The notes under the pieces were generated by a model, which did no database searches, had not been told where the DNA came from, and worked only from the letters and a program-made list of their open reading frames with translations. A program made the translations under genes and the position numbers. A DNA stretch of 59,612 bases from Catellicoccus marimammalium M35/04/3 (GTDB lineage: Bacteria; Bacillota; Bacilli; Lactobacillales; Catellicoccaceae): the NCBI RefSeq assembly GCF_000313915.1, contig NZ_AMYT01000002.1, positions 1 through 59,612 of the forward strand. The letters are read 5' to 3'. This document shows, piece by piece, positions 9,081-21,618 of this stretch. The number at the start of each line of letters is the position of its first letter. Within the stretch, counting starts at the first letter, position 1.

Positions 9081-9515
9081 ATGAAAAAAGAAGAACCAAA
9101 AAAAGAAAGCTTCTGGAAAAAGAAAAAAGAAGCTTGGATAAAAGAACGTAAAGCGATGACAAAAAAAGAAAGAAAAGAACAAAATATCTTTTTAATTATC
9201 GTTTCCTTTTGTCTATTTTTAATTCTCTTATGTAGTTTTGGCTTTGTACAATATGGACTACAACTTCATCATTTAAAAGAAGTCCAATCTTCCGTCGAAA
9301 AAGAAGCAACGTCATTATCGAGTGAACGTCGACAATTGCAAATTAAAATCAAAGAATTGAATGATCCAGAGTATGTCGCAAAACTAGCTCGTGCTCGTTA
9401 TTTCTTATCAAAAGATGGTGAACAGATTTACGTTTTCCCAAAAGATAGTGATAGTGGAGATACTGCTGAAGAAAGTACAAGCTCTTCGGCGGAGCCTGCA
9501 CAAACAAAAGAATAA
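9081..9515 (+). CDS. divIC: septum formation initiator DivIC
   Basis: A small bitopic division protein (144 residues). A strongly basic cytoplasmic N-terminus (about 1-37) is followed by one membrane segment (about 38-58) and an extracellular coiled coil (about 60-95), then the conserved DPEYVAKLARARYFLSKDGE block of the FtsB/DivIC family and an acidic, serine-rich tail. Family members join FtsL and DivIB in the divisome. AAGGGAGG lies 8 nt before the ATG. The position between rqcP and the S1 gene matches other Firmicutes. Confidence 0.93.
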   Translation: MKKEEPKKESFWKKKKEAWIKERKAMTKKERKEQNIFLIIVSFCLFLILLCSFGFVQYGLQLHHLKEVQSSVEKEATSLSSERRQLQIKIKELNDPEYVAKLARARYFLSKDGEQIYVFPKDSDSGDTAEESTSSSAEPAQTKE

Positions 9516-9556
9516 AACAAGGAATTTGTGAGTAATCACAGGAAAGGGATTAATTT

Positions 9557-9979
9557 ATGTCAGTGGAAGTAGGAGCAAAATACAAAGGAAAAATTACAGG
9601 GATTACAAAATTTGGGGCCTTTGTAGATTTAGGAGAAAAACAAAATGGATTAGTACATATCAGTGAAGTATCTAATGATTATGTAAATGATATTCATGAT
9701 GTTTTATCTGTTGGAGATGAAGTAACTGTAAAAGTTTTATCTATTTCAGAAGATGGGAAAATTGCTTTATCTATCCGTCGTTGTTTAGAACCTAAAAAAG
9801 AAACAACTCCCGCTAAAAAAGATGCGATGAAAAAGAAAGCTCCTATGAATAAACGAAAAAAACAAGTAGATTTTGAAAGTTTAATGAGTGACTTTTTAAA
9901 AACAAGTGAAGAAAATCTTTCTTCCTTACGTCGCAATACAGAAGGAAAACGCGGTGGTCGTGGTGGACGCCGTAGTTAA
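9557..9979 (+). CDS. S1-domain RNA-binding protein (YabR/CvfD type)
   Basis: A 140-residue protein with one S1 domain at residues 1-75 (GAKYKGKITGITKFGAFVDL and GLVHISEVS) and a basic tail rich in Lys/Arg/Gly that could bind RNA. Relatives are B. subtilis YabR/YugI and streptococcal CvfD, described as ribosome-associated or post-transcriptional regulators; the exact role here is unknown. GGAAAGGG precedes the ATG. A terminator hairpin follows 12 nt after the stop. Confidence 0.9.
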   Translation: MSVEVGAKYKGKITGITKFGAFVDLGEKQNGLVHISEVSNDYVNDIHDVLSVGDEVTVKVLSISEDGKIALSIRRCLEPKKETTPAKKDAMKKKAPMNKRKKQVDFESLMSDFLKTSEENLSSLRRNTEGKRGGRGGRRS

Positions 9980-9991
9980 ATATAAATGAAA

Positions 9992-10017
9992 AGAGTTGGG
10001 TAACCAGCTCTTTTTTT
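9992..10017 (+). terminator. terminator between the S1 gene and tilS
   Basis: Stem AGAGTTGG / CCAGCTCT (one G-T pair), TAA-type loop, followed by seven T. The T run ends directly at the GGAGG ribosome binding site of tilS, so tilS must be expressed by read-through or from a promoter I cannot identify. Confidence 0.75.
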
Positions 10018-10026
10018 GGAGGAAAA

Positions 10027-11325
10027 ATGAAATTTTTACTAGCGATTTCTGGAGGAAGTGATTCAATGGCACTGTGGGAATTGTTCGCTCAACTAGCACC
10101 GAATTCCTATGGCATCATTCATATTCAACATCACTTAAGAAAAGAAGCAGAACAAGAGGCAAAAATGATTGAAGCTCTTTGTCAAAAACGTGATGTGCCT
10201 TTTTATCGTTATGATTGGACTCCTTCAGAAAATAATATAGAGGCAAAAGCACGAGAGTTTCGCTATGCTTGTTTTCAAAAAACGATGCAAGAAGAAGAGT
10301 ATGATATTTTATGTACCGCTCATCATCAAGATGATCAAATAGAAACAATAATGCAACGAATTTTTCGAGGAACTCATCTTTGGCATTGCACTGGAATCGA
10401 AGAATTACGTGAATTTGGTGAGGGTTATTTGTGGCGTCCGTTATTGTCTTTTTCAAAAGAAGAATTGAAAACGTGGCTTGAAAGTCAAAATCAACAGTAC
10501 TTTGAAGATGAGAGTAATACCGATTTACACTATCAAAGAAATCGAATTCGTCATTATTGGATTCCTCAATTAGAAAAAGAAAATCCACAATGGAAAGAAC
10601 AAGTGCTACGTTATCAAGAACAATTATCTTTGCAAAATCGTTGGTTGGAAAAAAGTGCAAGAGAGATTGCTAAAAAAAGAGAAATGAAGCCACAAGTTTG
10701 GAATTTAGCACAAATAGAAGAAGATGAGTTAACTTTATTTTTATGGTATATTGCAGAAACTTATTTTATTGAACAAGGAAAATTGTGGAACGCACAAGTC
10801 GAAAAAGAGCTACAAAAGATGTGCCAAGAACAATCAGGAACGAAACAATATCTTTGGCAAGGAATGTGTTTTACTCGTTCTTATCAACAACTTTCTTTAC
10901 AAAAAGAAGTTTTAATCCAAGAAAAAGAGCTTACACATCTCCTTTCTTTTGAATCAGTGGTACAATTAGATGCGGAGACTTATCTCTACTATGGATCACA
11001 AAAGCCAACGAAGAAAACAGAGGACTGGGAATCACAAGTTTGGGCTTTTCCAGAAGAGATTTTACAGCAACAAAATCTCTCAGTACGTCATCCAAAATCT
11101 GGCGATAAAATAAAAATCGGACCAGAGTCCCATCAAAAGTTAACTCGACTATTTATCAATGCCAAGATTCCACAACCACTTCGCCAAAAGCAGTGGGTGA
11201 TAACAAAGGAAGAAAAGGTGTTGGGTGTTCTAGGATTGAAACGAGGGTATTTGAGTAATTACCAAGAAACTGGTAAAATAAATTACATTATATACTATCA
11301 AAAAAATTCAAAGAAGAAGGAATAG
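10027..11325 (+). CDS. tilS: tRNA(Ile)-lysidine synthase TilS
   Basis: TilS (432 residues) attaches lysine to C34 of tRNA-Ile2(CAT), changing its charging from Met to Ile and its decoding to AUA. The PP-loop ATP-binding motif SGGSDS is at residues 8-13, followed by the conserved [14 protein letters not shown] block, [12 protein letters not shown], and a C-terminal TilS domain (about 350-430, KSGDKIKIG). The N-terminus before the PP-loop is shorter than in many relatives, and no in-frame start exists upstream because of the terminator. GGAGG is only 4 nt before the ATG. A clear substrate gene is at 191-264. hpt follows after 16 nt, as in B. subtilis. Confidence 0.95.
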   Translation: MKFLLAISGGSDSMALWELFAQLAPNSYGIIHIQHHLRKEAEQEAKMIEALCQKRDVPFYRYDWTPSENNIEAKAREFRYACFQKTMQEEEYDILCTAHHQDDQIETIMQRIFRGTHLWHCTGIEELREFGEGYLWRPLLSFSKEELKTWLESQNQQYFEDESNTDLHYQRNRIRHYWIPQLEKENPQWKEQVLRYQEQLSLQNRWLEKSAREIAKKREMKPQVWNLAQIEEDELTLFLWYIAETYFIEQGKLWNAQVEKELQKMCQEQSGTKQYLWQGMCFTRSYQQLSLQKEVLIQEKELTHLLSFESVVQLDAETYLYYGSQKPTKKTEDWESQVWAFPEEILQQQNLSVRHPKSGDKIKIGPESHQKLTRLFINAKIPQPLRQKQWVITKEEKVLGVLGLKRGYLSNYQETGKINYIIYYQKNSKKKE

Positions 11326-11341
11326 TAAGAGAGGAACATAT

Positions 11342-11884
11342 ATGTTAGAAAAAGATATTAAATATGTTATTTTTTCACAGGAAGAAATTGCGAAAAGAAC
11401 TCATGAATTAGGCGAAGAATTAGCAAAAGTATACGAAGGAAATGTACCTTTGTTAATTGGTCTATTAAAAGGTTCTATTCCTTTTATGGCAGATTTAGTA
11501 AAATGCATGGATGTACAATTAGAAATGGATTTCATGGATGTTTCTAGCTACATGGGAGGAACAGAATCTACAGGTGAAGTAATCATTAATCGTGATTTGA
11601 CTGCCGATGTAAAAGGACGCGATGTATTAATCGTAGAGGATATCATCGATAGTGGACGTACATTAAGCTTAGTTGTTGATTTATTAAAAGAGCGTGGCGC
11701 AAATAGCGTGAAAATTGTTACTTTATTAGACAAAAAAGAAGGACGCTTAATTGATATTGAAGCAGACTATGTAGGATTCATGTGTCCAAATGAATTCGTT
11801 GTTGGTTATGGATTAGATTATGAAGAGAAATATCGTCAAATCCCTTACGTTGGTGTATTAAAAGAAGAAATTTATACCAAATAG
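11342..11884 (+). CDS. hpt: hypoxanthine phosphoribosyltransferase
   Basis: Hpt (180 residues) salvages hypoxanthine and guanine to IMP and GMP using PRPP. The PRPP-binding loop is [11 protein letters not shown] near residues 98-108, and the flexible-loop region [13 protein letters not shown] is present. Length is standard. It sits between tilS and ftsH, the conserved order; GAGAGGAA precedes the ATG. Confidence 0.96.
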   Translation: MLEKDIKYVIFSQEEIAKRTHELGEELAKVYEGNVPLLIGLLKGSIPFMADLVKCMDVQLEMDFMDVSSYMGGTESTGEVIINRDLTADVKGRDVLIVEDIIDSGRTLSLVVDLLKERGANSVKIVTLLDKKEGRLIDIEADYVGFMCPNEFVVGYGLDYEEKYRQIPYVGVLKEEIYTK

Positions 11885-11908
11885 GGGAAAACAAAGAGGA
11901 GTAAAAGA

Positions 11909-14149
11909 ATGAAACAAAAGAAACGGAAGAGTATTTTATACTATGTGCTTTTGTTTTTAGGCGTTGCAATGTTGGTTTACTTCCTATTTGGTGATACTAA
12001 ATCCCCAAGTACGGAAATAAATTATTCGACATTTAGTCAAAACTTAGTCGATGGTAAAATTAAAGAAATGACGTTACAGCCAGCAGATGGCGTCTATAAA
12101 GTACAAGGTACACTGGATGTGAAAAAGAACGATCAACCAAAAGAGAAAGATGGTCTAAAAGTAATTGGTGGTGGCAAAAAGACAAAAGCAAATCCTCAAT
12201 TTAGTACCATTATCTTACCAAGCGATAGTTCTTTAGATGAGATTACAAAAGAAGCTCGTCAACGAGGCACAGAAGTAAAAGTTATCGAACCAAGCGATAA
12301 CTCTATGTTTATGTCTCTATTAATTAGCTTATTGCCATTAGTCTTAATGTTTGGTTTCTTCTATATGATGATGAAACAACAAGGCGGTGGCGTTGGTGGA
12401 CCAGGGGGCGTAATGAACTTTGGAAAATCAAAAGCAAAAGAAAGTGATAAGAGCGCAAGCAAAGTACGCTTTAGTGACGTCGCTGGAGCAGAAGAGGAAA
12501 AGCAAGAATTAGTCGAAGTTGTTGAATTCTTGAAAGATCCAAAACGTTATAATGCGTTAGGAGCTCGTATCCCAGCTGGGGTTTTACTAGAAGGACCTCC
12601 AGGAACAGGGAAAACATTATTAGCTAAAGCAGTAGCTGGGGAAGCAGGAGTACCTTTCTACTCTATCTCAGGTTCTGACTTTGTAGAAATGTTCGTCGGT
12701 GTTGGGGCAAGTCGTGTTCGTGACTTATTCGATACTGCGAAGAAAAATGCACCGGCCATTATCTTCATCGATGAAATCGATGCGGTAGGTCGTCAACGTG
12801 GTGCTGGTATGGGTGGCGGTCACGATGAACGTGAACAAACCTTAAACCAATTATTAGTAGAAATGGATGGATTTAATGGTAGTGAAGGAGTTATCGTCAT
12901 TGCAGCTACTAACCGTTCTGACGTATTAGACCCTGCATTACTTCGTCCAGGTCGTTTTGACCGTCAAATTTTAGTAGGACGTCCAGATGTAAATGGTCGT
13001 GAAGCTATCTTGAAAGTACATGCTCGCAATAAACCATTAGCACCAGACGTAGACTTAAAAGTAGTCGCTCAACAAACTCCAGGTTTCTCTGGGGCAGAGT
13101 TGGAAAATGTATTAAACGAAGCGGCATTAGTCGCTGCTCGTCGTAATAAAACAGTGATTGATGCTTCTGATATTGATGAAGCAGAAGACCGCGTAATTGC
13201 TGGACCTGCGAAACGTAATCGTGTAATTAGCGAAAAAGAACGTGAAATGGTAGCTTACCATGAAGCAGGACATACTATTATCGGTTTAGTTTTAAGTGAT
13301 GCTCGTGTCGTTCACAAAGTAACCATTGTTCCTCGTGGACGTGCTGGAGGATACATGGTTGCGTTACCAAAAGAAGATCGTTTCTTAATGACAAAAGAAG
13401 AAATGTTCCAACAAATCGTTGGTCTTTTGGGAGGACGTACTGCAGAAGAGATCGTCTTTGGCGTTCAATCTACAGGTGCTAGCAACGACTTCCAACAAGC
13501 AACACAAATGGCTCGTAGTATGATTACAGAATACGGTATGAGTGATAAACTAGGACCTGTTCAATACGAAGGAAATAGTCAACCATTTGTTGGTCGTGAT
13601 TATGGCCAAGCAAAACCATATTCTGAACAAACAGCTTTTGAAATTGATCAAGAAGTAGCGAATATTTTAAATGCTGCTCATGAAAAAGCACGTGAAATCA
13701 TTGAAGAATACCGTGACAAACATAAATTAATTGCTGAAAAATTATTAGAGTATGAAACATTAGATGCTCGTAGCATTAAATCATTGTTTGAAACTGGAGA
13801 AATGCCAAAAGATGATCATGCGATGCAATTCCCAAGCGAAAATGCGCAATCTTATGAAGAAACAAAAGCCGCATTAGAAGCGAAAGAAAAAGAAGAACGT
13901 TTAGAAGATCGCACAGAAGATCATTTAGAAGAAAAAGAGTTGTATCAAGAAGAACAACAAGATCCTGTTTTCCATGATGTTCATCAAGACGAAGTCGCTC
14001 ATGAAAAAGAAGAAGAAGCAGAAAAAGAAGCACAACAAAAAGAAGAAGAAGTTCAGCTTTCTGAAGCAGAACGTATTCGTCGCGAAAGAGCTCGTCAACA
14101 ACGTGAGCAACATGATCGTCGTGAACAAGAAGAAAAAGAAGATCAATAA
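11909..14149 (+). CDS. ftsH: ATP-dependent zinc metalloprotease FtsH
   Basis: FtsH (746 residues) is a hexameric membrane protease degrading membrane and regulatory proteins. Two membrane segments (about 8-26 and 131-150) flank a short outer domain. The AAA domain has Walker A GPPGTGKT at 229-236, Walker [11 protein letters not shown] and the SRH region RPGRFDRQI. The zinc site is HEAGH at 451-455. The last ~100 residues form a highly charged Glu/Lys/Gln tail, longer than in B. subtilis FtsH. GAGGAG precedes the ATG. A terminator follows. Confidence 0.97.
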   Translation: MKQKKRKSILYYVLLFLGVAMLVYFLFGDTKSPSTEINYSTFSQNLVDGKIKEMTLQPADGVYKVQGTLDVKKNDQPKEKDGLKVIGGGKKTKANPQFSTIILPSDSSLDEITKEARQRGTEVKVIEPSDNSMFMSLLISLLPLVLMFGFFYMMMKQQGGGVGGPGGVMNFGKSKAKESDKSASKVRFSDVAGAEEEKQELVEVVEFLKDPKRYNALGARIPAGVLLEGPPGTGKTLLAKAVAGEAGVPFYSISGSDFVEMFVGVGASRVRDLFDTAKKNAPAIIFIDEIDAVGRQRGAGMGGGHDEREQTLNQLLVEMDGFNGSEGVIVIAATNRSDVLDPALLRPGRFDRQILVGRPDVNGREAILKVHARNKPLAPDVDLKVVAQQTPGFSGAELENVLNEAALVAARRNKTVIDASDIDEAEDRVIAGPAKRNRVISEKEREMVAYHEAGHTIIGLVLSDARVVHKVTIVPRGRAGGYMVALPKEDRFLMTKEEMFQQIVGLLGGRTAEEIVFGVQSTGASNDFQQATQMARSMITEYGMSDKLGPVQYEGNSQPFVGRDYGQAKPYSEQTAFEIDQEVANILNAAHEKAREIIEEYRDKHKLIAEKLLEYETLDARSIKSLFETGEMPKDDHAMQFPSENAQSYEETKAALEAKEKEERLEDRTEDHLEEKELYQEEQQDPVFHDVHQDEVAHEKEEEAEKEAQQKEEEVQLSEAERIRRERARQQREQHDRREQEEKEDQ

Positions 14150-14157
14150 TGAAAAAG

Positions 14158-14184
14158 TCTCCTCAGTTTTGAGGAGATTTTTTT
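14158..14184 (+). terminator. terminator after ftsH
   Basis: Perfect 8-bp stem TCTCCTCA / TGAGGAGA with loop GTTT and seven T. It ends the pth-to-ftsH transcription block. Confidence 0.9.
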
Positions 14185-14244
14185 GAGTGTATCTAAAGAA
14201 AAAATCGTTTATAATAAAAAAAGAAAATTTAAAGGGGAAAAATT

Positions 14245-15150
14245 ATGACAAAAGATTATTTAGTACGTGCCTTATGCTTTAACGATACAATTCGTGCCGT
14301 AGCTGTAACTGCGACAGGAGTAGTAAATGAAGCACATTTAGCGCATGACACTTGGAATACAGCAACTGCCGCTTTAGGTCGTACCCTAATTGCGGGATTA
14401 TTATTAGGTTCAAGTCAAAAAGGACAAGAACATATGACGATCAAAGTACAAGGAAATGGTCCCATTGGAACCATTTTAGTGGATGCCAATGCCAAAGGCG
14501 AAGTAAAAGGTTATGCTCAAAATCCACATGTAAGTTTACCTTCTAATGCGCAAGGAAAATTAGATGTCCGTGGAGCAGTAGGAACAGAAGGTTCATTAAC
14601 TGTCATTAAGGATTTAGGATTAAAAGAACCTTTTGTCGGCCAAGTGCCACTTGTTTCAGGAGAATTAGGAGAAGACTTTACAAATTATATGGCTTCAAGT
14701 GAACAAATCCCTTCTGCGATTGGCTTATCTGTTTTAGTGGATACTGATGAAAGTGTTCGTGCTGCTGGTGGATTTATGATTCAAGTAATGCCAGGTGCAA
14801 CCGAAGAAACAATTACAGAAATTGAACAACGTTTGGCAAAATTACCTTTCGTTTCTACTTTAATTGATGAAGGAAAAACACCAGAAGAAATTTTAGCAGC
14901 GATCTTAGGGGAAGAAAATATGACGATTTTAGATCGTGAACCCGTTGCTTTTGCTTGTGATTGCTCCAAAGAAAAATTTGCTCAAGCATTAACTCGTATC
15001 GGTGGCGATGCTTTACAAGAAATGATTGATGAAGATGAAGGCGCAGAAACGGTTTGTCATTTCTGTAATTCAAAATATCAATTTGATAAAGCAGAGTTAG
15101 AAGAATTACAAAAATTAGCCCAAGTACAAGAAGCAGAGGATGAAGCATAA
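14245..15150 (+). CDS. hslO: redox-regulated chaperone Hsp33
   Basis: HslO (301 residues) is a holdase chaperone activated by oxidation and unfolding. The C-terminal redox switch is complete: Cys238-x-Cys240 (CDC) and Cys271-x-x-Cys274 (CHFC), which bind zinc when reduced. AAGGGG lies before the ATG, and a TATAAT at 14210-14215 without a clear -35 may be its promoter. The stop overlaps the dusB start by one base (TAATG), so the two genes form an operon, as is common in Lactobacillales. Confidence 0.96.
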   Translation: MTKDYLVRALCFNDTIRAVAVTATGVVNEAHLAHDTWNTATAALGRTLIAGLLLGSSQKGQEHMTIKVQGNGPIGTILVDANAKGEVKGYAQNPHVSLPSNAQGKLDVRGAVGTEGSLTVIKDLGLKEPFVGQVPLVSGELGEDFTNYMASSEQIPSAIGLSVLVDTDESVRAAGGFMIQVMPGATEETITEIEQRLAKLPFVSTLIDEGKTPEEILAAILGEENMTILDREPVAFACDCSKEKFAQALTRIGGDALQEMIDEDEGAETVCHFCNSKYQFDKAELEELQKLAQVQEAEDEA

Positions 15151-16139
15151 TGGAAATGAAATGGAAGATTGGTGATGTAGAAATTCCAAATCGCGTTGTT
15201 GTTGCGCCAATGGCTGGAATTAGTAACGCTGCCTTTCGTGTAACTGTAAAGGAAGCTGGAGCAGGCTTAATTGTTTGTGAAATGATCAGTGATAAAGGAA
15301 TTCATTTCCGTAACCAAAAAACATTAGATATGCTTTATATTGATGAACGTGAGCATCCAATTAGTGTACAAATTTTTGGTGGTGATAAAGATACATTAGT
15401 AGAAGCTGCTCAATTTGTAGAAGAAAATACAGCAGCTGATATTATTGATATCAATATGGGTTGCCCAGTAAATAAAGTAATTAAAGCAGAAGCTGGTGCA
15501 AAATGGTTACAAGATCCAGATAAAGTTTATCAAATGATGGAAGCTGTAGCTTCTTCGGTTGATATTCCTGTAACTGTAAAAATGCGTACCGGTTGGGACC
15601 AAGATCATGTTTATGCTGTAGAAAATGCTAAAGCAGCTGAAGCAGCTGGAGCAGCAGCAATTGCAATGCATGGTCGTACTCGTGCTCAAATGTATGAAGG
15701 ACATGCGGATTGGGACATTTTAGCGAAAGTAAAAGCTAATATTAATATTCCATTTATGGGCAATGGTGATGTGCGTACTCCAGAAGATGCAAAACGAATG
15801 TTAGATGAAACAGGTTGTGATGCGGTAATGATTGGTCGAGCAGCATTAGGAAATCCATGGATGATTTATCGTACTTGTCATTATTTAGAGACTGGGGAAA
15901 TCGTAGAAGAACCAAGTTTAGAAGTGAAAATTGATACTGCGAAATTGCATTTACGTCGTTTAATTGCCTTAAAAGGTGAAAACCTAGCTTGTCGTGAATT
16001 TAGACAACATGCAGCTTATTATTTGAAAGGAATTCCTCGTGCTTCTAAAACAAAAGTCTTATTAAACCAAGCAGAGACACAAGCAGAAATGGAAGCAATT
16101 TTGGATGACTTTTTAGCGAAACAACTGTCAAATCAATAG
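15150..16139 (+). CDS. dusB: tRNA-dihydrouridine synthase DusB
   Basis: An FMN-dependent enzyme (329 residues) that reduces uridines in tRNA D-loops. The N-terminal TIM barrel shows [17 protein letters not shown], the [14 protein letters not shown] motif with the catalytic Cys, and [12 protein letters not shown] followed by GNGDV. Length is normal. It is translationally coupled to hslO by a 1-nt overlap. lysS follows after 86 nt with its own promoter. Confidence 0.95.
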   Translation: MEMKWKIGDVEIPNRVVVAPMAGISNAAFRVTVKEAGAGLIVCEMISDKGIHFRNQKTLDMLYIDEREHPISVQIFGGDKDTLVEAAQFVEENTAADIIDINMGCPVNKVIKAEAGAKWLQDPDKVYQMMEAVASSVDIPVTVKMRTGWDQDHVYAVENAKAAEAAGAAAIAMHGRTRAQMYEGHADWDILAKVKANINIPFMGNGDVRTPEDAKRMLDETGCDAVMIGRAALGNPWMIYRTCHYLETGEIVEEPSLEVKIDTAKLHLRRLIALKGENLACREFRQHAAYYLKGIPRASKTKVLLNQAETQAEMEAILDDFLAKQLSNQ

Positions 16140-16146
16140 AAGACTA

Positions 16147-16175
16147 TTGGTTTCATTACTATCAAATGTTAGAAT
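16147..16175 (+). promoter_or_regulatory. promoter of lysS
   Basis: -35 TTGGTT, 17-nt spacer and -10 TAGAAT preceded by TGT (extended -10), located 50 nt before the lysS start. Confidence 0.65.
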
Positions 16176-16192
16176 ATGAGAGAGGTATTTGA

Positions 16193-17716
<1,524 letters not shown>

Positions 17717-17728
17717 AAATACAACAAA

Positions 17729-17760
17729 AAAAGGAAGTGGTCTCCCACTTTCTTTTTTAT
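17729..17760. terminator. bidirectional terminator between lysS and rpiA
   Basis: Stem AAGGAAGTGG / CCACTTTCTT with loop TCTC, flanked by A-runs on the left and T-runs on the right, so it can stop both lysS (plus) and rpiA (minus) transcripts. Confidence 0.85.
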
Positions 17761-17764
17761 TTTC

Positions 17765-18454
17765 TTATTTATGTTTATTTGTATTTTGAACCACTACTGC
17801 ACCATCGCGTTCTGTTCCTACTACAATGGCATTGACCATATTGATGAATAATCCGTGTTCTACTACTCCAGTAAGATGATCTAGTTCGTTTGCTAGAGTG
17901 ATAGGATCTTGAATTTTATCCATGTGACAGTCGATAATGAAATGTCCACCGTCTGTGACAAAAAGTTTTCCATCTTCTGTTTTACGCCAAGTAGGTTCCA
18001 TTCCTTTTTCAACAAAAAGTTGGAATAAACGTTCACTACCATAAGGGACGACTTCAATTGGTAGAGGGAAAGCTCCTAAATATTCTTTTTCTTTGCTTTC
18101 ATCGATAATCCAAACATAGGTTTTTGAATAAGTAGCCACTACTTTTTCATAAAGTAAGGCACCACCACCGCCTTTAATTCCTTGACCATTACGATCAACT
18201 TCATCAGCACCATCTACGGTTAAGTCTACACTTGCGACTTCATTGATGGATTTCAAAGGAATTCCTAAAGCCTCTGCTTGTTTTGCAGTCGCATGAGAAG
18301 TCGTTACTCCTACAATGTTTAATCCTTCTTTTTTCATACGTTCCCCAAGTGCTTCTACAAAATAGTAAGCCGTTGAGCCTGTTCCTAAACCAACAATCAT
18401 GCCATCTTCCACAAATTCAGCAGCTTTGCGGGCAGCGATTTCTTTTAAGTTCAT
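17765..18454 (-). CDS. rpiA: ribose-5-phosphate isomerase A
   Basis: RpiA (229 residues) interconverts ribose 5-phosphate and ribulose 5-phosphate in the pentose phosphate pathway. Signature motifs: [19 protein letters not shown] and [13 protein letters not shown] chose the ATG giving [13 protein letters not shown] because AGAAGG lies 7 nt before it; a further ATG 18 nt upstream has no binding site. It is a single minus-strand gene convergent with lysS and divergent from recU. Confidence 0.94.
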   Translation of the reverse strand: MNLKEIAARKAAEFVEDGMIVGLGTGSTAYYFVEALGERMKKEGLNIVGVTTSHATAKQAEALGIPLKSINEVASVDLTVDGADEVDRNGQGIKGGGGALLYEKVVATYSKTYVWIIDESKEKEYLGAFPLPIEVVPYGSERLFQLFVEKGMEPTWRKTEDGKLFVTDGGHFIIDCHMDKIQDPITLANELDHLTGVVEHGLFINMVNAIVVGTERDGAVVVQNTNKHK

Positions 18455-18566
18455 ACAAAAACCTTCTTTCATTTATGCTATTATTATTGTACACTTTTCA
18501 ATTTGAAAAAGAAAAGTTTTCAATTAGATTAAAAATGAAAAGAGGACCAAAATTAAGGAGTAAATT

Positions 18567-18575
18567 TGTTATAAT
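18567..18575 (+). promoter_or_regulatory. extended -10 promoter of recU-ponA
   Basis: TG-T-TATAAT, a perfect extended -10, 23 nt before the recU start. The -35 is weak. Confidence 0.65.
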
Positions 18576-18597
18576 AAAAAGAAAGGAGTGGAACGTT

Positions 18598-19182
18598 ATG
18601 CGTTACCCCTCTGGAATTACTCAGCCAAAGAGAGAATCGACGGTAAAAAAACAAACGATTCACTATGGCCGACGTGGAATGCGCTTTGAGGAAATGATTA
18701 ATCAAAGTAATGAATATTATTTGCAACATCAGTTGGCTGTAGTTCATAAAAAACCAACTCCGATTCGCTTAGTCAAAGTGGATTATCCAAAAAGGAGTGC
18801 GGCAAAGATTACAGAAGCTTATTTTACGGAAGCTTCTACCACCGACTACAATGGAGTATATCAAGGAAGATATATCGACTTTGAAGCGAAAGCGACAAAA
18901 AACAAGACTAATTTCCCATTAAAAAATTTCCATGAGCACCAAATTCAACACATGCGTGCTTGCACAAAACAAGGGGGGATTTGTTTTGTTTTATTATGGT
19001 TTTCTGAATGGAAGCGTTGTTTTTTACTCGATTTTGAAATCTTAGATGAATTTTGGCAAAACCAAAAAAACGGTCGAAAATCAATTCCTTTTTCCGTCAT
19101 TGAAGAAAAAGGGAGGGAATGTACCATTGGTGGTATTCCTTACGTCGACTATTTAGCACAAATTAATATCAAAGAAGCATAA
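18598..19182 (+). CDS. recU: Holliday junction resolvase RecU
   Basis: RecU (194 residues) cuts Holliday junctions during recombination and chromosome segregation. It aligns by eye with B. subtilis RecU over its full length: MRYPSGITQPK, HKKPTPIRLVKVDYPKRSAA, the nuclease core STTDYNGVYQGRYIDFEAK (catalytic Asp/Glu/Lys) and FPLKNFHEHQIQHM. The reading frame is open far upstream, but AAAGGAG before the ATG at 18598 and the family N-terminus decide the start. ponA follows after 10 nt; recU-ponA is a conserved Firmicutes pair. Confidence 0.96.
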   Translation: MRYPSGITQPKRESTVKKQTIHYGRRGMRFEEMINQSNEYYLQHQLAVVHKKPTPIRLVKVDYPKRSAAKITEAYFTEASTTDYNGVYQGRYIDFEAKATKNKTNFPLKNFHEHQIQHMRACTKQGGICFVLLWFSEWKRCFLLDFEILDEFWQNQKNGRKSIPFSVIEEKGRECTIGGIPYVDYLAQINIKEA

Positions 19183-19192
19183 AGGAGAGTTT

Positions 19193-21499
19193 ATGGGTAA
19201 AAAGAAAAAACGCCACGTTGTGCGGAATATATTTGTTACTTTACTAGTGGTATTTTGTATTGGCGTCTTGGGTGTATTAGGACTTTTCTCTTACTATATT
19301 GCGACTGCGCCAAAATTGGATGAATCAAAACTAGAGGCACAACCAGCAACAAAAATTTATGATAAAGATAAAAAGTTGGTACAAACTTTAGGGGATTCAC
19401 AAAGAGATACTATAGAAACCGATGAGATTCCTCAACAATTGAAATCAGCGATTATTTCTATTGAAGACCGTCGTTTCTATAATCACATTGGGGTAGATCC
19501 AATTCGTATTGCTGGAGCGTTATTCTCAAATATTCGAGGAAATGCCTTGCAAGGAGGAAGTACATTAACCCAACAATTAATTAAGCTATCTTACTTCTCA
19601 ACAAAAGAACAAGACCAAACGTTGAAACGTAAAGTCCAAGAAGCTTGGTTATCGATTCAATTGGAACAAAAAGTTTCAAAAGATCAAATTTTAGATTACT
19701 ACATCAATAAGGTGTATATGAATAATCAATTATATGGTATGCAAACGGCATCGAAAGCGTACTATGGAAAATCATTGGATGATTTAGACTTAGCGCAAAC
19801 CGCTTTATTAGCAGGTATGCCACAAGCACCAACGCTATATGATCCATATACCCATCCAAAAGAAGCTACGGCTCGTCGTAATATGGTTTTAAAAGCAATG
19901 TATGAAAATGATAAGATTACAAAAGCTGAATATGAAAAAGCAGAAAAAGAATCCATCAAAGATGGCTTAAAACCATTAAAACAAGAAGATAAGCAAACGA
20001 AATTGTTAGATAACTACGTGACACAAGCCGTAAAAGAGGTCGAAGAAGAAACAGGAAAAAATCCATATCTTGTCGGAATGGACATTTATACTAACTTAGA
20101 CCTAGATGCACAAAAACAGTTGTATCAAATTATGAATGATAATTCGATCGTACCTTATCCAGTGGATGATCCACATGAAAAAGGTGATGAAATGAAATCT
20201 GCTGCGACAGTTATGGATGTTAATAATGGTCGTGTCGTTGCTCAATTAGGAGATCGCGATGTGAAAAAAGAAGTTCAACAAGGACAAAACTTAGCAGTAG
20301 ATGGAAAACGTGACGTTGGTTCAACGGTAAAACCATTTACCGATTACGCACCGGCCATTGAATATTTACATTATTCAACCGCTAAACGTGTGGTAGATCA
20401 ACCGTATTACTATTCAGATACACGTAAGAAAGTGTCAAACTATGACTTAACTTACAAAGGAACAATGACGATGAAACAAGCATTGATTGATTCACGTAAC
20501 GTTCCAGCGATGGAATTTTTCGATGCAGTTGGCGCAAACCGAGTAGAAAAATTCTTGAAGACAGGATTTGATTATGAAATTGCTGGTGGAATTAACCAAG
20601 CGAGTGCGATTTCACAAGATATGTCTTCTCTAAAACTAGCAAGTATCTACACAGCCTTTGCGAATGGTGGAACATACTATAAACCAACATACGTTAATAA
20701 AGTAGTCTTTGCCAATGGTGAAGAACAAGAAATTGAAAGTAAAGGCCAACGCGCGATGTCTGAAGCTACTGCTTATATGATTACCGATATGCTAAAAGGT
20801 GTAATCAATCAAGGAACAGGTACGTATGCTCGTATTCCTGGAATTATCCAAGCTGGGAAAACAGGAACTTCTAACTATGAAGACAAAGTTAAAGATCGCA
20901 TCATTGGTGATAAAGAAGGAGTGCCAGATGTAACCTTTGTTGGTTATACTACGGATTATTGTATTTCTGTTTGGTCTGGATATACAAACTACTTCCATTC
21001 TATTGCGCCAGAATATGCGCATAACTCTCAGTTAGTTTACCGTAATATGATGAGCTATATGATGCAAAATGAACCAGTAAAAGATTGGACACAACCAGAT
21101 GATGTAGTTCGTATTGGTGATGCATTATACGTTAAGGGCTATACAAGTAATCAAAATGTTCCATTGAGTGAAGATTCAGAAACGATTCGTCAAAACTTAC
21201 AAAAAGATGGACATATGGTGGAAAATGGAGAAGCAACACCAGCTTCTGCTGAAGAAGGTGGAGAGATGCCACAAGACACAAGCAGTAGTTCAAGTCAAGA
21301 ACAGAGTCAAGGAAATACTTGGGAAACACCAACGAATATGAGTGGGACAACCCAAAGTAGTTCAGCCTCCTCAGCTTCTGTAGTATCTTATGATAATGCT
21401 CCACAACAAAATACTAATCAATCAGTAAATGACCAACAAAATGGTAATCAACAAAATGTAACAAATAATGCACCAGCAACTTCTGCTTGGGCAGATTAA
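19193..21499 (+). CDS. ponA: class A penicillin-binding protein PBP1a
   Basis: A bifunctional peptidoglycan synthase (768 residues). A basic cytoplasmic tail and one membrane segment (about 11-36) precede the GT51 glycosyltransferase with catalytic Glu91 in [12 protein letters not shown] and [11 protein letters not shown]. The transpeptidase domain has the acylated serine in STVK at 377-380, SRN at 434-436 and KTGT at 556-559. The tail of about 90 residues is rich in Ser, Gln and Asn and likely disordered, as in enterococcal and streptococcal PBP1a. AAAGGAGA precedes the ATG. It is co-transcribed with recU and ended by a strong terminator. Confidence 0.96.
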   Translation: MGKKKKRHVVRNIFVTLLVVFCIGVLGVLGLFSYYIATAPKLDESKLEAQPATKIYDKDKKLVQTLGDSQRDTIETDEIPQQLKSAIISIEDRRFYNHIGVDPIRIAGALFSNIRGNALQGGSTLTQQLIKLSYFSTKEQDQTLKRKVQEAWLSIQLEQKVSKDQILDYYINKVYMNNQLYGMQTASKAYYGKSLDDLDLAQTALLAGMPQAPTLYDPYTHPKEATARRNMVLKAMYENDKITKAEYEKAEKESIKDGLKPLKQEDKQTKLLDNYVTQAVKEVEEETGKNPYLVGMDIYTNLDLDAQKQLYQIMNDNSIVPYPVDDPHEKGDEMKSAATVMDVNNGRVVAQLGDRDVKKEVQQGQNLAVDGKRDVGSTVKPFTDYAPAIEYLHYSTAKRVVDQPYYYSDTRKKVSNYDLTYKGTMTMKQALIDSRNVPAMEFFDAVGANRVEKFLKTGFDYEIAGGINQASAISQDMSSLKLASIYTAFANGGTYYKPTYVNKVVFANGEEQEIESKGQRAMSEATAYMITDMLKGVINQGTGTYARIPGIIQAGKTGTSNYEDKVKDRIIGDKEGVPDVTFVGYTTDYCISVWSGYTNYFHSIAPEYAHNSQLVYRNMMSYMMQNEPVKDWTQPDDVVRIGDALYVKGYTSNQNVPLSEDSETIRQNLQKDGHMVENGEATPASAEEGGEMPQDTSSSSSQEQSQGNTWETPTNMSGTTQSSSASSASVVSYDNAPQQNTNQSVNDQQNGNQQNVTNNAPATSAWAD

Positions 21500-21503
21500 A
21501 GAA

Positions 21504-21535
21504 AACCCCCAAAAGTTTTTTTGGGGGTTATTTTT
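21504..21535 (+). terminator. terminator after ponA
   Basis: An 11-bp stem AACCCCCAAAA / TTTTGGGGGTT with loop GTTT, followed by ATTTTTAT, 4 nt after the ponA stop. Confidence 0.88.
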
Positions 21536-21557
21536 ATACGAATATGAGAATTGAATA

Positions 21558-21566
21558 TGATAAAAT
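21558..21566 (+). promoter_or_regulatory. possible extended -10 promoter of rplI
   Basis: TG-A-TAAAAT lies 53 nt before the rplI start and after the ponA terminator. No convincing -35 is seen. Confidence 0.4.
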
Positions 21567-21618
21567 GAAAATAGAATTTGGTAGAAGATATTTACCAAAA
21601 AGCTTAGGGAGGTCAATT

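Noticed and set aside
10115-10660. A 181-codon minus-strand open frame inside tilS
   Set aside because: It is antisense to conserved TilS motifs, is very rich in Leu/Phe/His as expected for the complement of A/T-rich coding, and has no ribosome binding site or family resemblance.
18283-18597. A 105-codon upstream extension of RecU
   Set aside because: It overlaps rpiA antisense and the recU promoter; RecU homologues start at the MRYP sequence.
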